From: Rhodospirillaceae bacterium
GTDB taxonomy: Bacteria; Pseudomonadota; Alphaproteobacteria; GCA-2731375
NCBI GenBank assembly: GCA_018667855.1
Contig: JABIRL010000139.1
Coordinates: 1 to 41,488 of the forward strand
Length of the DNA stretch: 41,488 bases
Direction of reading: 5' to 3'
Position 1 is the first letter of the stretch. Each line of letters begins with the position of its first letter. The notes beneath the pieces were generated by a model. It was given only the letters and a program-made list of their open reading frames with translations, did not search any database and was not told where the DNA came from. The position numbers and the translations under genes are program-made. Positions 32,496 through 41,471 of the stretch are shown piece by piece.

Positions 32496-32864
32496 ATGAT
32501 CAAAGGCATCGACCATATTGAATTGATTGTACGCGATCTGGATGAATATGTGGCGTTCTTCAAGACCCTGGGCTTCGAAATGGTGCGGGAGACGCCGCAT
32601 CATGGCGGCTCGGTCGAGATGAAGCCGCCCGGTGACGGCCAGCCGGTGTTCGAAATTCACCAGGTGGTGGGCGAGGAAGTGATCGGCGTCAATCATATCG
32701 CCTTCAAGGTGGATGATGTGAACGCCGCCCACGACGCCATGGCCGACTATCCGGGCATGGTCTCGGGCAAGCCGGGACATGTGCCAGACACGGGGCGGAC
32801 CAATCTGAACCTGCGCGACCCGGACGGCTGGCGCCTGCAGCTGGTGCAAAATCCAACAGACTGA
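32496..32864 (+). CDS. VOC-family glyoxalase-like protein
   Basis: A 122-residue single-unit VOC protein: IDHIELIVRDLDEYVAFFKTLGF at the start, the second module at VNHIAFKVDDV, and the closing NLRDPDGWRLQLVQ. Potential metal ligands include the His in IDHIEL, Glu in PVFEIHQ, His in VNHIAF; the last ligand, usually a Glu in such an ending, is Gln in RLQLVQ, so metal binding or catalysis may differ. It could be a methylmalonyl-CoA epimerase-like, glyoxalase-like or drug-binding protein. A GGAGCG site precedes the ATG. The acetyl-CoA synthetase gene starts 83 bases downstream on the same strand. Confidence 0.85.
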   Translation: MIKGIDHIELIVRDLDEYVAFFKTLGFEMVRETPHHGGSVEMKPPGDGQPVFEIHQVVGEEVIGVNHIAFKVDDVNAAHDAMADYPGMVSGKPGHVPDTGRTNLNLRDPDGWRLQLVQNPTD

Positions 32865-32947
32865 AAGTAGACTGAAACGAGTCATCTTGTCCGCGCGGCC
32901 ATAATCGCGATAATCAAAGTCAACATCAGACGCCTTTGGAGGCTAAA

Positions 32948-34888
32948 ATGAGCCACAACGAACTTTTCCCCGTTCCCGATAATTGGGCCCAGAAGGCCTT
33001 CGCGGACAACGACAAGTATCTGGCCATGTACCAGCAGTCCATCGACGATCCCGATGGCTTCTGGGGCGAGCAGGGCAAGCGCATCGATTGGTTCAAGCCC
33101 TATACCAAGGTGAAGAACACCACCTATGGTCCCGGCGATGTTTCGGTCAAATGGTACGAGGATGGCGTCCTGAATGCCTGCTACAACTGCCTGGACCGGC
33201 ACCTGGACAGCCGCCGGGATCAGACCGCGATCATCTGGGAAGGCGATGACCCGGCGGATGACAAGAAATTCACCTACGGCGAACTGCATGCCGAAGTCTG
33301 TAAATTCGCCAACGGCCTGAAATCCCTGGGCGTCAAGCGCGGCGACCGGGTCACCATTTATTTGCCCATGATCCCGGAAATCGCCGTTGCCGTGTTGGCC
33401 TGCGCCCGCATCGGGGCGGTGCATTCCGTGGTTTTCGGCGGCTTTTCCCCGGATGCCCTGGCGGGCCGTATTCACGATTGCGAATCCAACATCGTCATCA
33501 CCTCCGACGAAGGCGTGCGCGGCGGCCGTCCGATCCCGTTGAAAGCCAACACGGACGCGGCATTGGAAAAATGCCCGACCGTCAATCATTGCGTGGTGGT
33601 CAACCGCACCGGCGCCGATATCACAATGGCCGAGGGGCGGGATGTCTGGTACCACGACCTGGTGGCGGATCAGTCCGCCGATTGCCCGGCTGAGGAAATG
33701 GGCGCCGAGGACCCCTTGTTCATCCTCTATACCTCCGGCTCCACCGGCAAGCCCAAGGGCGTGTTGCACACCACGGGCGGCTACATGGTCTATGCCTCCA
33801 TGACGCACCAATATGTCTTCGACTATCACGACGGCGATATCTATTGGTGCACGGCCGATGTGGGCTGGGTCACGGGGCACAGCTATATCCTCTATGGCCC
33901 GCTGTCGAACGGCGCCACCACGGTGATGTTCGAAGGTGTACCGAACTATCCGGACGCCTCGCGCCACTGGCAGGTCTGCGACAAGCATCAGATCAATATC
34001 TATTACACCGCGCCCACCGCCATTCGCGCCCTGATGCGGGAAGGCGACGGACCGGTGAAGAAAACCTCCCGCAGCTCGATCCGTCTTCTGGGCTCGGTCG
34101 GCGAACCGATCAATCCGGAAGCCTGGCTATGGTATTACAACGTGGTGGGCGACGGCCGCTGCCCCATCGTCGATACCTGGTGGCAGACCGAAACAGGCGG
34201 CATCCTGATCACGCCGCTGCCGGGCGCCACGGCGTTGAAGCCGGGTTCCGCGACACGGCCGTTTTTCGGCATCAAACCGGCCCTGGTGGATGCGGAGGGC
34301 GAACTGCTCGACGGCGCGGCCTCGGGGAATTTATGTATTCTCGATAGCTGGCCCGGCCAGATGCGGACCCTGTATGGCGATCACGACCGCTTTATCGAGG
34401 CTTATTTCTCCACCTATCCTGGCAAGTATTTCACCGGGGATGGCTGCCGCCGGGACGAAGACGGCTATTACTGGATCACCGGCCGGGTCGATGATGTGAT
34501 CAACGTATCGGGCCATCGCATGGGCACGGCGGAAGTGGAAAGCGCGCTGGTTGGTCATCACGACGTGGCCGAGGCGGCGGTGGTGGGCTATCCCCACGAC
34601 ATCAAGGGCCAGGGCATCTATGCCTATGTCACCCTGAATGCCGGTTTGGAAGGCGACGAGGACCTGCGCAAGGAATTGGTGCAATGGGTGCGCAAGGACA
34701 TCGGCCCCATCGCCTCGCCCGACCTGATCCAGTTCGCGCCGGGCCTGCCGAAAACCCGTTCCGGCAAGATCATGCGCCGCATCCTGCGCAAGATCGCCGA
34801 GGATGATTTTTCCAACCTGGGCGATACATCCACTTTGGCGGAACCGGCGGTGGTCGAGGATCTGATCGAAAACCGCCAGAACCGTTAG
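32948..34888 (+). CDS. acs: acetyl-CoA synthetase (AMP-forming)
   Basis: A 646-residue enzyme that activates acetate with ATP and CoA through acetyl-AMP. The P-loop-like motif [56 protein letters not shown] and the lysine-acetylation segment [14 protein letters not shown] are all present; the length is standard. The Lys in SGKIMRR is the site whose acetylation commonly switches Acs off. GGAGG lies six bases before the ATG at 32948. It is convergent with the SDR gene, 16 bases apart. The nearby MFS, SDR and homocysteine methyltransferase genes do not make an obvious acetate pathway. Confidence 0.96.
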   Translation: MSHNELFPVPDNWAQKAFADNDKYLAMYQQSIDDPDGFWGEQGKRIDWFKPYTKVKNTTYGPGDVSVKWYEDGVLNACYNCLDRHLDSRRDQTAIIWEGDDPADDKKFTYGELHAEVCKFANGLKSLGVKRGDRVTIYLPMIPEIAVAVLACARIGAVHSVVFGGFSPDALAGRIHDCESNIVITSDEGVRGGRPIPLKANTDAALEKCPTVNHCVVVNRTGADITMAEGRDVWYHDLVADQSADCPAEEMGAEDPLFILYTSGSTGKPKGVLHTTGGYMVYASMTHQYVFDYHDGDIYWCTADVGWVTGHSYILYGPLSNGATTVMFEGVPNYPDASRHWQVCDKHQINIYYTAPTAIRALMREGDGPVKKTSRSSIRLLGSVGEPINPEAWLWYYNVVGDGRCPIVDTWWQTETGGILITPLPGATALKPGSATRPFFGIKPALVDAEGELLDGAASGNLCILDSWPGQMRTLYGDHDRFIEAYFSTYPGKYFTGDGCRRDEDGYYWITGRVDDVINVSGHRMGTAEVESALVGHHDVAEAAVVGYPHDIKGQGIYAYVTLNAGLEGDEDLRKELVQWVRKDIGPIASPDLIQFAPGLPKTRSGKIMRRILRKIAEDDFSNLGDTSTLAEPAVVEDLIENRQNR

Positions 34889-34904
34889 AGGGACGAAACT
34901 CGGA

Positions 34905-35669
34905 TCAAGCGGTCAAGCCCATGCGCTTCTGGATGGCCTCGTCGCGCAGATAGACATCGCCGCCGTCGAACTCCGCCGCATCGACGGTGCAAAGCCAGGC
35001 GATGGCCTTGGCCGGCCATGCGGCGGGCAGGTGGATGGACGGGTCCAGCTGGCTGACCGGGTTGATACCGGAGGCCTTGATGATGACCTGCATTTCGGTT
35101 GCCACGGTGCCGGGGCTTAGTCCGAGTACCCGGATGCCGCGCTCGCGGTATTCTTCATGAGCGGAACGAGTCAGGGACAGGGCGGCTGCCTTGCTTGCGC
35201 AATACTGGCTCCATCCTTCCAGGGCGGAGACCGCCGCACCGGAACTGATATTGACGATCACGCCGCCGCCTTGTTCCACCATCACGGGGATCGCCGCCCG
35301 CAGACCGTGATAGACGCCTTTGAAGTTGATATCCGTGGCCTGGCCCCAAAGTTCGGGGTCGGACTCCGCCAGGGGCCCGATAGGCTCTATTACGCCGGCG
35401 TTGTTGACCAGAATATCCAGACTGCCATGGATTTCTCGACAGCTCGCGACAACATTCGCGACATCCTCATAGCGGGCCACATCGCAGGCCACCGCTTGGG
35501 CCTTGCCGCCGGCGGCCCAGATCTCGGCCGCGATGGCTTCGCTCTGATCCAGGGTCCGCGCCGCTAGAACCACGGTGGCGCCTAGTTCGGCAAATTCCCG
35601 CGCCGTGGCGGCGCCGATACCGCGTGAGGCGCCTGTAATGATCGCCACCTTGCCTGATATTTCGTGCAT
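34905..35669 (-). CDS. SDR-family oxidoreductase
   Basis: A 254-residue classical short-chain dehydrogenase. The nucleotide motif is TGASRGIG, NNAG is in LVNNAGVIE, and the catalytic residues are Ser in NISSGAAVS, Tyr and Lys in YCASKAAAL. The AARTLDQ segment after the second strand suggests NADP preference, by the Arg next to the acidic site. The C-terminal region (GGDVYLRDEAIQKRMGL) is unlike sugar-specific members, and the substrate is unknown. It lies 96 bases downstream of the MFS gene on the same strand and may be cotranscribed. Confidence 0.92.
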   Translation of the reverse strand: MHEISGKVAIITGASRGIGAATAREFAELGATVVLAARTLDQSEAIAAEIWAAGGKAQAVACDVARYEDVANVVASCREIHGSLDILVNNAGVIEPIGPLAESDPELWGQATDINFKGVYHGLRAAIPVMVEQGGGVIVNISSGAAVSALEGWSQYCASKAAALSLTRSAHEEYRERGIRVLGLSPGTVATEMQVIIKASGINPVSQLDPSIHLPAAWPAKAIAWLCTVDAAEFDGGDVYLRDEAIQKRMGLTA

Positions 35670-35765
35670 GTAACTCTATTCCTATTGATAGTTTGGCTCA
35701 CCCGGCCAGCTGTTCGGCACCAAATACGACAGCCTGCAATTTGGCGCAATTCGGTTTTGATGATT

Positions 35766-36980
35766 TCAGCATCGTACTTTCGACTTTGGTTTCCACGCCA
35801 TCGCGGCAGCGGAAACAACGGAACCCAAGGCCATGACCAGAAAGGACCAAAACCATGCCACGGGTTCCCCGCGGCCGCCAGCCAGATCAATCGCCAATCC
35901 TACGGCAAGGGGCCCAAGAAATCCGAAGGTGAAACCAATCAACCCAAATAGAGCGAGCGCCGCCGCGCGGGTTTCCGGGGTTGACGCCGCCACGACGCCG
36001 CCAGCGATGGCCCCCACGTCGCCATAACTGGTGATGCCATGAAGCAATAGCAGGCCGAGCACGAGTACATAAAGGCCGGAGGCCTGCCAGCCAAGTATGA
36101 TGCAAACCACCACGGAGGCCGCCGATACCACGAAGATGACGGGCTTCCGCCCCCAACGAACGCCGAGCTCCGCGATCACAAGGTTCAACGGCACCGCGAT
36201 AAATACGGATAAACCGACGGCCGTGGTCGGCTCCAGTCCCAACCCGGAACCCTCGTTCATTGCCAGATTGTATGCCAGAAACGGTACGAACCAGACACGA
36301 ACCGCGAAAACCTCCCACAGGTTCCCGGCGTAGGCGATCACATAACGAATAATCTCCCAATCCCGGAACGCCGATGTGAAATCGGGAAACAGCCGGTTAG
36401 ATCGCAATTCATTGCCGGCCAACGGCGGGCCTATCAATGCAAGCAGCGGCAACGCCAATAGCGACCCAATCGCGGCAAAAATAAATACCGCTTCCCAGCC
36501 AAACAGTGTCGAGAGGAAACCGGCGACCAGGAACGAACAGCCGCTGCCGATAGCGAATGCGGCCGTGTAGAAGGCGCTGGCCCGGGACTGTGCGTCACCA
36601 CTCAGGCGGTCCACCAGCAATTTCATGCCGATAATATGAATGCCGGCAAAGCCGATGCCGGCGGCAAATCGAAACGCCAGGGCCCACCAGAAACCATCGG
36701 CGAAAATGGCCACGCCGAATGATGTGGCGGCGCTGATCAGTGCCGCGGCAAAATAGACAATGCGGCCGTCCATCCGATTGGCGGCACCGGTCAGGAAAGG
36801 CAACGCAACAGCATAGCCGGCGAAATAAATCCCACCGAGCCAGCCGATTTGCACCGCGTCCATCTTCCATAGGGCCGCCAATTCGACGGTAAGGGCCGGG
36901 ATCGCCATTATTGGTAGCTGGCCCAGTATCAGGCCTACCGACAATAACAGGGTGATTGATACCGGAGACCGGCCGGTCAA
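35766..36980 (-). CDS. MFS transporter
   Basis: A 404-residue major facilitator with twelve predicted spans. The first half holds IGWLGGIYFAGYAVALPFL and the loop GAANRMDGRIVYF (motif A-like GxxxDRxGR position, partly degenerate); AAGIGFAGIHIIGMKLLVD is typical of span 4. A central hydrophilic loop surrounds NELRSNRLFPDF. The only in-frame start before span 1 is a TTG at 36980 without a clear ribosome-binding site; an ATG at codon 25 (MAIPAL) would cut into span 1. Substrate unknown; the sequence resembles sugar- or organic-acid-exporter groups loosely. It is upstream of the SDR gene. Confidence 0.88.
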   Translation of the reverse strand: MTGRSPVSITLLLSVGLILGQLPIMAIPALTVELAALWKMDAVQIGWLGGIYFAGYAVALPFLTGAANRMDGRIVYFAAALISAATSFGVAIFADGFWWALAFRFAAGIGFAGIHIIGMKLLVDRLSGDAQSRASAFYTAAFAIGSGCSFLVAGFLSTLFGWEAVFIFAAIGSLLALPLLALIGPPLAGNELRSNRLFPDFTSAFRDWEIIRYVIAYAGNLWEVFAVRVWFVPFLAYNLAMNEGSGLGLEPTTAVGLSVFIAVPLNLVIAELGVRWGRKPVIFVVSAASVVVCIILGWQASGLYVLVLGLLLLHGITSYGDVGAIAGGVVAASTPETRAAALALFGLIGFTFGFLGPLAVGLAIDLAGGRGEPVAWFWSFLVMALGSVVSAAAMAWKPKSKVRC

Positions 36981-37127
36981 TTTGGGATCATGCGGTGACG
37001 CCGCCCTTCGATATTAACGGCTCGGATTGAAATACCGCCTTCTCTCCTATTTTTGATGTTTGCGCGCCGAAAGACAAGTTGGTTGACCGGACCGGCAGGC
37101 CGGGCGCCTTGATAACGGGGGCGGGCA

Positions 37128-37162
37128 AGACGTCGAACAGCAAGCTCTACTGTTCGACGTCT
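37128..37162 (-). terminator. probable terminator of the homocysteine methyltransferase-like gene
   Basis: A perfect 13-base stem (37128-37140 with 37150-37162) and nine-base loop, six bases after the minus-strand stop at 37168. The T-run after it is short and mixed (TTGCC), so strength is uncertain, but length and position suit transcription ending. The GACGTC halves are themselves palindromic. Confidence 0.6.
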
Positions 37163-37167
37163 CAACC

Positions 37168-38115
37168 CTAGGCCGCTATTTGCAAGGCGGTGCTGATTTG
37201 TTCGATATGGCGATGGTCCGTGCCGCAGCAACCGCCGAAGACGTTGATGTGAGGCAACCGATCCACGATGTCGCGGTATTCAGCGGCCAGCTGCACGGGA
37301 TCGCCCGCATCCAGCTCCGTGGCCTCGTCAAGTTCGGCGTGACTGCAACGGGATGCATTGCAGCGCAATCCACGCAGGCGGTTTTTCCAATCACCGCCAT
37401 CCGCCAGCTTGTCCTCGAAATGCGACGGATGGGCGCAATTGACCATGTAATAAATCGGGCCAGACGCCGTGGCGTCGTCCACCTCCTTGATGGCATCGGC
37501 CAGGGTTTGCCCGGTGGGCAGACAGCCGTCGGTTTCCACGGTGAAGCCGATCACGACAGGCATGGCGGCGGCCTGCGCCGCTTTCGTGATGCCGATGGCT
37601 TCTGCTGTATTGGTGATGGTCAGGGCGGTGATCATATCCGCGTTGGTACGGGCGAACACGGCGATCTGCCGGTCGTGATAGGCCTGGGCCTCTTCAACGC
37701 TCATGATCTCGCCCGGATCATAGCCATCACCCCTGGGGCCGATCTGGCCACTGATGACCATGGGCGTTTCCGGCATTTCGAATTCGCCGCGCATTTCCTC
37801 CATCAGGGCAACGGCATCGAGATTGATGGCGTCCAGTGCCTCGGGAGAATAGCCCAGCTTCGCGCCCCAATCGGGGTTGGCCCGCCAGGTCGGCGCCTCC
37901 AGAATGAAACCGACCCCGGCATCACGGGCCGTGGCGGCATGGGTCCGGTAGTAGTTTCGTAACGTCGCCGTGCCGGATTGTTCCCGCAACAGATCAAACG
38001 CCGCGAAATGAGGCAGTTCGAGATTTTCGTGAAAGACCAATATTGTTTCCAGTCCACTGTCGGTCAAGAACAGCCCGCCATCCAGTTGCGGCGGGTGCGT
38101 GCGATACTTTGTCAT
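37168..38115 (-). CDS. homocysteine S-methyltransferase-family protein
   Basis: A 315-residue TIM-barrel methyltransferase. The zinc-binding cysteines are visible: NCAHPSHF in the middle-late part and the CC pair in FGGCCGTDHRHI, near the C-terminus. Seen also are LFLTDSGLETILVFHENLELP at the start and MVISGQIGPRGDGYDPGE. The family transfers methyl from S-methylmethionine, betaine or similar donors to homocysteine or a related thiol; the donor here is unknown. The ATG at 38115 has GGAGC upstream; a frame extended to 38277 includes unlike residues. It is divergent from the TetR gene, which may control it. Confidence 0.92.
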   Translation of the reverse strand: MTKYRTHPPQLDGGLFLTDSGLETILVFHENLELPHFAAFDLLREQSGTATLRNYYRTHAATARDAGVGFILEAPTWRANPDWGAKLGYSPEALDAINLDAVALMEEMRGEFEMPETPMVISGQIGPRGDGYDPGEIMSVEEAQAYHDRQIAVFARTNADMITALTITNTAEAIGITKAAQAAAMPVVIGFTVETDGCLPTGQTLADAIKEVDDATASGPIYYMVNCAHPSHFEDKLADGGDWKNRLRGLRCNASRCSHAELDEATELDAGDPVQLAAEYRDIVDRLPHINVFGGCCGTDHRHIEQISTALQIAA

Positions 38116-38361
38116 TGTCTTTGCTCCTAGCATTTTGCCGGTCCGCCAAGTGGCCCGGCTCTGTGTAGGAATTTCGTATTTTTGCCCCTGCCAAACTAGT
38201 GAACTCGTGGTTTGGGCATGAAAAAAAATTGAAAATGACATATATATCAAAAGGTTAAGGGTCATATCTCCGATCACGAATGGCCGGTCGTTTCCCCCTG
38301 GCCACGGCTAACTTTACCTGTGGTACACTAAAATTTGACCAGGATTGAAAAAGGCTTGGCC
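38116..38361. promoter_or_regulatory. divergent intergenic region with palindromic operator candidate
   Basis: The 246 bases between the divergent methyltransferase and TetR genes. At 38236-38249 lies TGACATATATATCA, symmetrical at 12 of 14 positions; a wider pair ATGAC (38235-38239) and GTCAT (38261-38265) surrounds it. TetR regulators often bind such sites next to their own gene. The region is AT-rich compared with its surroundings. No -35/-10 pair is certain. Confidence 0.4.
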
Positions 38362-38988
38362 ATGAGTGATGTACTGCCCCGGCGCGGCGCGGAAACCCGC
38401 GAAAATTTAATGGCGGCGGCCGAGACGGCGGTGCTGCAAAAGGGCTTCGCCGCGACCTCGATCGATGAACTGATCGCCGCCGTGGGCATCACCAAAAGCG
38501 GTTTTTTCTACCACTTCAAGGGCAAGAACGAATTGGCCAAGGCGTTGTTGCAACGCTACATCGATAGCGAAGAGGCGCTGCTGGACGATCTGTTCCGGCG
38601 CGGCGATGAGTTGCACGAAGACCCCCTGCACGGCTTCCTGGTTGGGTTGAAGATGTTCGCCGAAATGATGCAGGATCTGCCCAACGGCCACCCTGGCTGC
38701 TTGGTCGCCTCCTACTGCTATCAGGAGAACCTATTCAGCCAGGACATCCGTACCTTGAACACCGAGGCTGTTCTGGCCTGGCGCGCCCGCTTCCGCGAAC
38801 GCCTGGACCTGATTGTCGAGCAATACCCGCCCAAGAGCGACGTGGACTTGGACGCCTTGGCAGACATGGTCACGGTGCTGGTGGACGGCGGTATCATATT
38901 ATCCAAGGTGGCCCATGACACCCAGATCCTGCCGCAACAGATCATGCTGTTCCGGGATTATGTCCGTTTGATTTTTCTGGGCACCTGA
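38362..38988 (+). CDS. TetR/AcrR-family transcriptional regulator
   Basis: A 208-residue repressor-type protein. The N-terminal helix-turn-helix is ATSIDELIAAVGITKSGFFYHFKGKNELAKAL, an excellent TetR match in two segments around KSGFFYHFKGK. The C-terminal ligand domain has GHPGCLVASYCYQENLFS, found in a subgroup of TetR_C proteins; the ligand is unknown. The ATG at 38362 is preferred, with AAAAAGG nearby; a TTG at 38335 is in frame. It is divergent from the homocysteine methyltransferase-like gene, so self-control and control of that gene is a reasonable guess. The next gene starts 23 bases downstream and may be cotranscribed. Confidence 0.9.
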   Translation: MSDVLPRRGAETRENLMAAAETAVLQKGFAATSIDELIAAVGITKSGFFYHFKGKNELAKALLQRYIDSEEALLDDLFRRGDELHEDPLHGFLVGLKMFAEMMQDLPNGHPGCLVASYCYQENLFSQDIRTLNTEAVLAWRARFRERLDLIVEQYPPKSDVDLDALADMVTVLVDGGIILSKVAHDTQILPQQIMLFRDYVRLIFLGT

Positions 38989-39011
38989 ATTGATTGACGG
39001 GGCGTAATTTA

Positions 39012-40895
39012 GTGGGTTCGGAGCTTGATGCGACGATCTACGTGTTCGGCGACTGCGAACTGGATCTCGGGCTTCATGAGCTGCGGTTCGAGGGGCAAGT
39101 CCGCGCCGTCGAGCCGCAAGTCTTCGACCTGCTTGCTTATTTGATCAAACACCGCGACAGGCTGGTCGACAAGGACGAGTTGAACGAGAAAATCTGGCAC
39201 GGGCGGTTCGTCTCGGATGCCTCCCTGACCACGGCGCTGAAACAGGCACGCCAGGCGATCGGGGACAGCGGGCAAAAGCAGGCTCTCATCAAAACATTTC
39301 CACGGCGGGGTTACCGCTTTGTTGCTGCGGCAAAGGCTCGTAGGAATAACGCTGATGACAAAGTCGGCGCAAAGAAAATTGCCGTACTGCCGTTCGAAAA
39401 CATGAGCAGCGACCCGGAGCAATCCTACTTCGCCGATGGTATGACCGACGACCTGATCACTCATTTGTCCAAGGTCGAAAATCTGTTCGTCATTTCGCGA
39501 AATTCCGTCTTCACCTACAAGGGTCGCAATGTAAAGGTGGAGGCCATCGCGGACGATCTGGGCGTCAGATTTGTGTTGGAAGGCAGCGTTCGGCGGGCGG
39601 GCAGTGTTATACGCATTAATGCGCAGTTGATTGATGCCGAAACCGGCGACCATATTTGGGCCGATCTGTTCGACAAGGACGTCACCGATATCTTTGCCCT
39701 GCAGGATGAAGTGATTGGAAAAATTGTCGCTGCCCTGCGCATCAACTTGACTACACAAGACAAAAACAGACAGACAAATCCGCCGACCGAAAATCTGCAA
39801 GCCTACGAATTAGTTCTCAGGGCACGAGAGATTCATTATGGGTTTCAATTGGGCGGCATGACAAAGGCGACAGATCTGTACCGCCGGGCGCAAGAGCTCG
39901 ACCCCCATTATGCCGATGCCTATAGCGGGGAAGCCGCTGCCGCTGCCTGGGCCCTGCGTTACAACCTATTCGGCGTTTACAAGCCGGACGAGGCGCGCAA
40001 CACCGCCGATCAGGCTATTGCCAAGGCGTTGGCAATAATGCCCAACAATGCCGCCGCCCTTGGCGCCCGTGCCCTTCTGCTTTCCACCGACCGGTCATAC
40101 GATCAGGCCATATCGTTTGCCCGACAGGCGGTCGGGGCTGAACCCAATAACGCCGCCGCGCTGCGCACTTTAGCGGATTGCTTCATGGTCGCAGGCCGTT
40201 CGGAGGAGGCGATTGCGGAGATCGAGGCCGCCTTGCTGATGGACCCAAAACCAACCCCGCAGGATACTTTCGCAACGGGCGAGGTTTATCTAACCGACGG
40301 TCAATATGACCGGGCCTTGGATTATTATCGCGATGTGTTGCAAAGAGACCCGGAAAACTGGCAGGCCCATAATGGGATTATGGCCTGCTGCGGAGAGCTA
40401 GGCTTGAAGGACGAGGCGAAGGCATCGGTGGGTGCCCGTTTGCAACAATGGCCGCAATTCAATGTGCAAGCCACGGCCCTGCACCGCCATCATTGGGAGC
40501 CCTCGACTTTTGAGCGTTGGTTGACGTCTTACCGCAAAGGCGGCGCGCCGGAATGGCCTTATGGATTTCAAGGGTCGGAAGACGACAGGCTCGACAACAA
40601 AGATCTGGAGAAATTGCTGCTGGGCCATAAGGTGACGGGCAAGGGTCAATTTCGCGGTGCCTACACCTTGAAAATTGCCAAGGATGGCCATTGGGTCTAT
40701 GCCGACAATGACATTGAATTCAAAGGTCATGGCTGGGCTGAGGACAATTTTTGGTGCCATGTCACCGACGGCAGCGCCGCCGGCCGGATAAACCGATCTG
40801 CCTATTATCGAAACCCAACAGGCCGCCGCGAGATGTTGAACGAATACGTCAACGTGGATACCTACGACGTCTTCTGGTTTTCCGTTGATGTCTAA
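39012..40895 (+). CDS. winged-helix regulator with TolB-like, TPR and extra C-terminal domains
   Basis: A 627-residue protein. Residues 8-105 are an OmpR-type DNA-binding winged helix (EPQVFDLLAYLIKHRDRLV and RRGYRFVA). Residues 118-245 match the TolB-like region found in many adenylate cyclase-type TPR proteins (IAVLPFENMSSDPEQSYFADG, LEGSVRRAG). Tetratricopeptide repeats follow to about 480. The last 100 residues (from about GHKVTGKGQFRGAYTLKI) form an aromatic-rich domain with spaced Trp and Cys, perhaps a sensor. No cyclase domain and no membrane span is seen, so it is a cytoplasmic regulator of unknown signal. The GTG at 39012 has GGGG upstream; a TTG at 38994 is in frame. The frame is less GC-rich than neighbours. 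Confidence 0.85.
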   Translation: MGSELDATIYVFGDCELDLGLHELRFEGQVRAVEPQVFDLLAYLIKHRDRLVDKDELNEKIWHGRFVSDASLTTALKQARQAIGDSGQKQALIKTFPRRGYRFVAAAKARRNNADDKVGAKKIAVLPFENMSSDPEQSYFADGMTDDLITHLSKVENLFVISRNSVFTYKGRNVKVEAIADDLGVRFVLEGSVRRAGSVIRINAQLIDAETGDHIWADLFDKDVTDIFALQDEVIGKIVAALRINLTTQDKNRQTNPPTENLQAYELVLRAREIHYGFQLGGMTKATDLYRRAQELDPHYADAYSGEAAAAAWALRYNLFGVYKPDEARNTADQAIAKALAIMPNNAAALGARALLLSTDRSYDQAISFARQAVGAEPNNAAALRTLADCFMVAGRSEEAIAEIEAALLMDPKPTPQDTFATGEVYLTDGQYDRALDYYRDVLQRDPENWQAHNGIMACCGELGLKDEAKASVGARLQQWPQFNVQATALHRHHWEPSTFERWLTSYRKGGAPEWPYGFQGSEDDRLDNKDLEKLLLGHKVTGKGQFRGAYTLKIAKDGHWVYADNDIEFKGHGWAEDNFWCHVTDGSAAGRINRSAYYRNPTGRREMLNEYVNVDTYDVFWFSVDV

Positions 40896-40957
40896 TCAGT
40901 AATCTTCAGGAAATCATCGCCGTGCCATCATGCGGCGGTTGGTGAACCGGACTAGCC

Positions 40958-40984
40958 TTCCCTTGTATCGCAAACGCAAGGGAG
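40958..40984 (+). promoter_or_regulatory. hairpin that may hide the ribosome-binding site of the next gene
   Basis: Arms at 40958-40965 and 40977-40984 pair (seven Watson-Crick pairs and one G-U) around an 11-base loop. The right arm contains AAGGGAG, the ribosome-binding site of the ATG at 40992. An outer pair, CTTCAGG (40904-40910) with CCTGAAG (40985-40991), reaches up to the start codon. Folding could restrain translation. Confidence 0.4.
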
Positions 40985-40991
40985 CCTGAAG

Positions 40992-41471
40992 ATGCAACAC
41001 ATACCAAGAGCTATACTTAGTTTCGCCCTGGCCCTCGGCCTGGCCGCTCCAGCCTTGGCAAAGACCGAGACCATAAAAGGCACATCATGCTGGACCGGCA
41101 AACTGGACATGATCGCCACTACCAAGAAAGATATGGGCTGGACCTATAAGCTAGATTTCACATGGCTGGCCGAGGGCAATGACAAGGATAAAAGCTTGTC
41201 AGGCAGATGCGTGGGGTCGGGTGGCATGGTCGGCGGCAAATACCAATCATCGCCGTTTTTCTGCACGATAAACGCCGCTGACGGCTCTTCATATATGAGC
41301 CGAGGCATGGGCAGCCCGAAAGGCGCGAAGTCAACGCTTTTTGGCGGTACCGGTGCCTTTGCCGGGGTTACGGGAACAGTAACGGGCGGTCCGGCCGTCA
41401 AGATGCACGCGCCCAAGGGCAGCTTCGCCCGATGCCGCGCCGACGTCGTCGTTCGCACCCTGCCTGATTAG
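40992..41471 (+). CDS. small secreted protein, allene-oxide-cyclase-barrel-like
   Basis: A 159-residue protein with a clear signal peptide (ILSFALALGLAAPALA, cleaved about residue 23), so the mature chain of about 136 residues is exported. It contains three or more Cys (GTSCWTG, SGRCVGSG, FFCTINA, FARCRAD) that may form two disulfides. The stretch TLFGGTGAFAGVTGTVTGG is the loop-strand pattern of allene-oxide-cyclase/dirigent-like beta barrels. Function unknown. AAGGGAG lies before the ATG within a possible hairpin. It follows the winged-helix regulator by 96 bases on the same strand. Confidence 0.82.
   Translation: MQHIPRAILSFALALGLAAPALAKTETIKGTSCWTGKLDMIATTKKDMGWTYKLDFTWLAEGNDKDKSLSGRCVGSGGMVGGKYQSSPFFCTINAADGSSYMSRGMGSPKGAKSTLFGGTGAFAGVTGTVTGGPAVKMHAPKGSFARCRADVVVRTLPD

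Noticed and set aside
36977-37231. An 84-codon minus-strand frame just upstream of the MFS gene
   Set aside because: It begins inside the methyltransferase gene, crosses the terminator hairpin, and gives an Arg-rich product without features.
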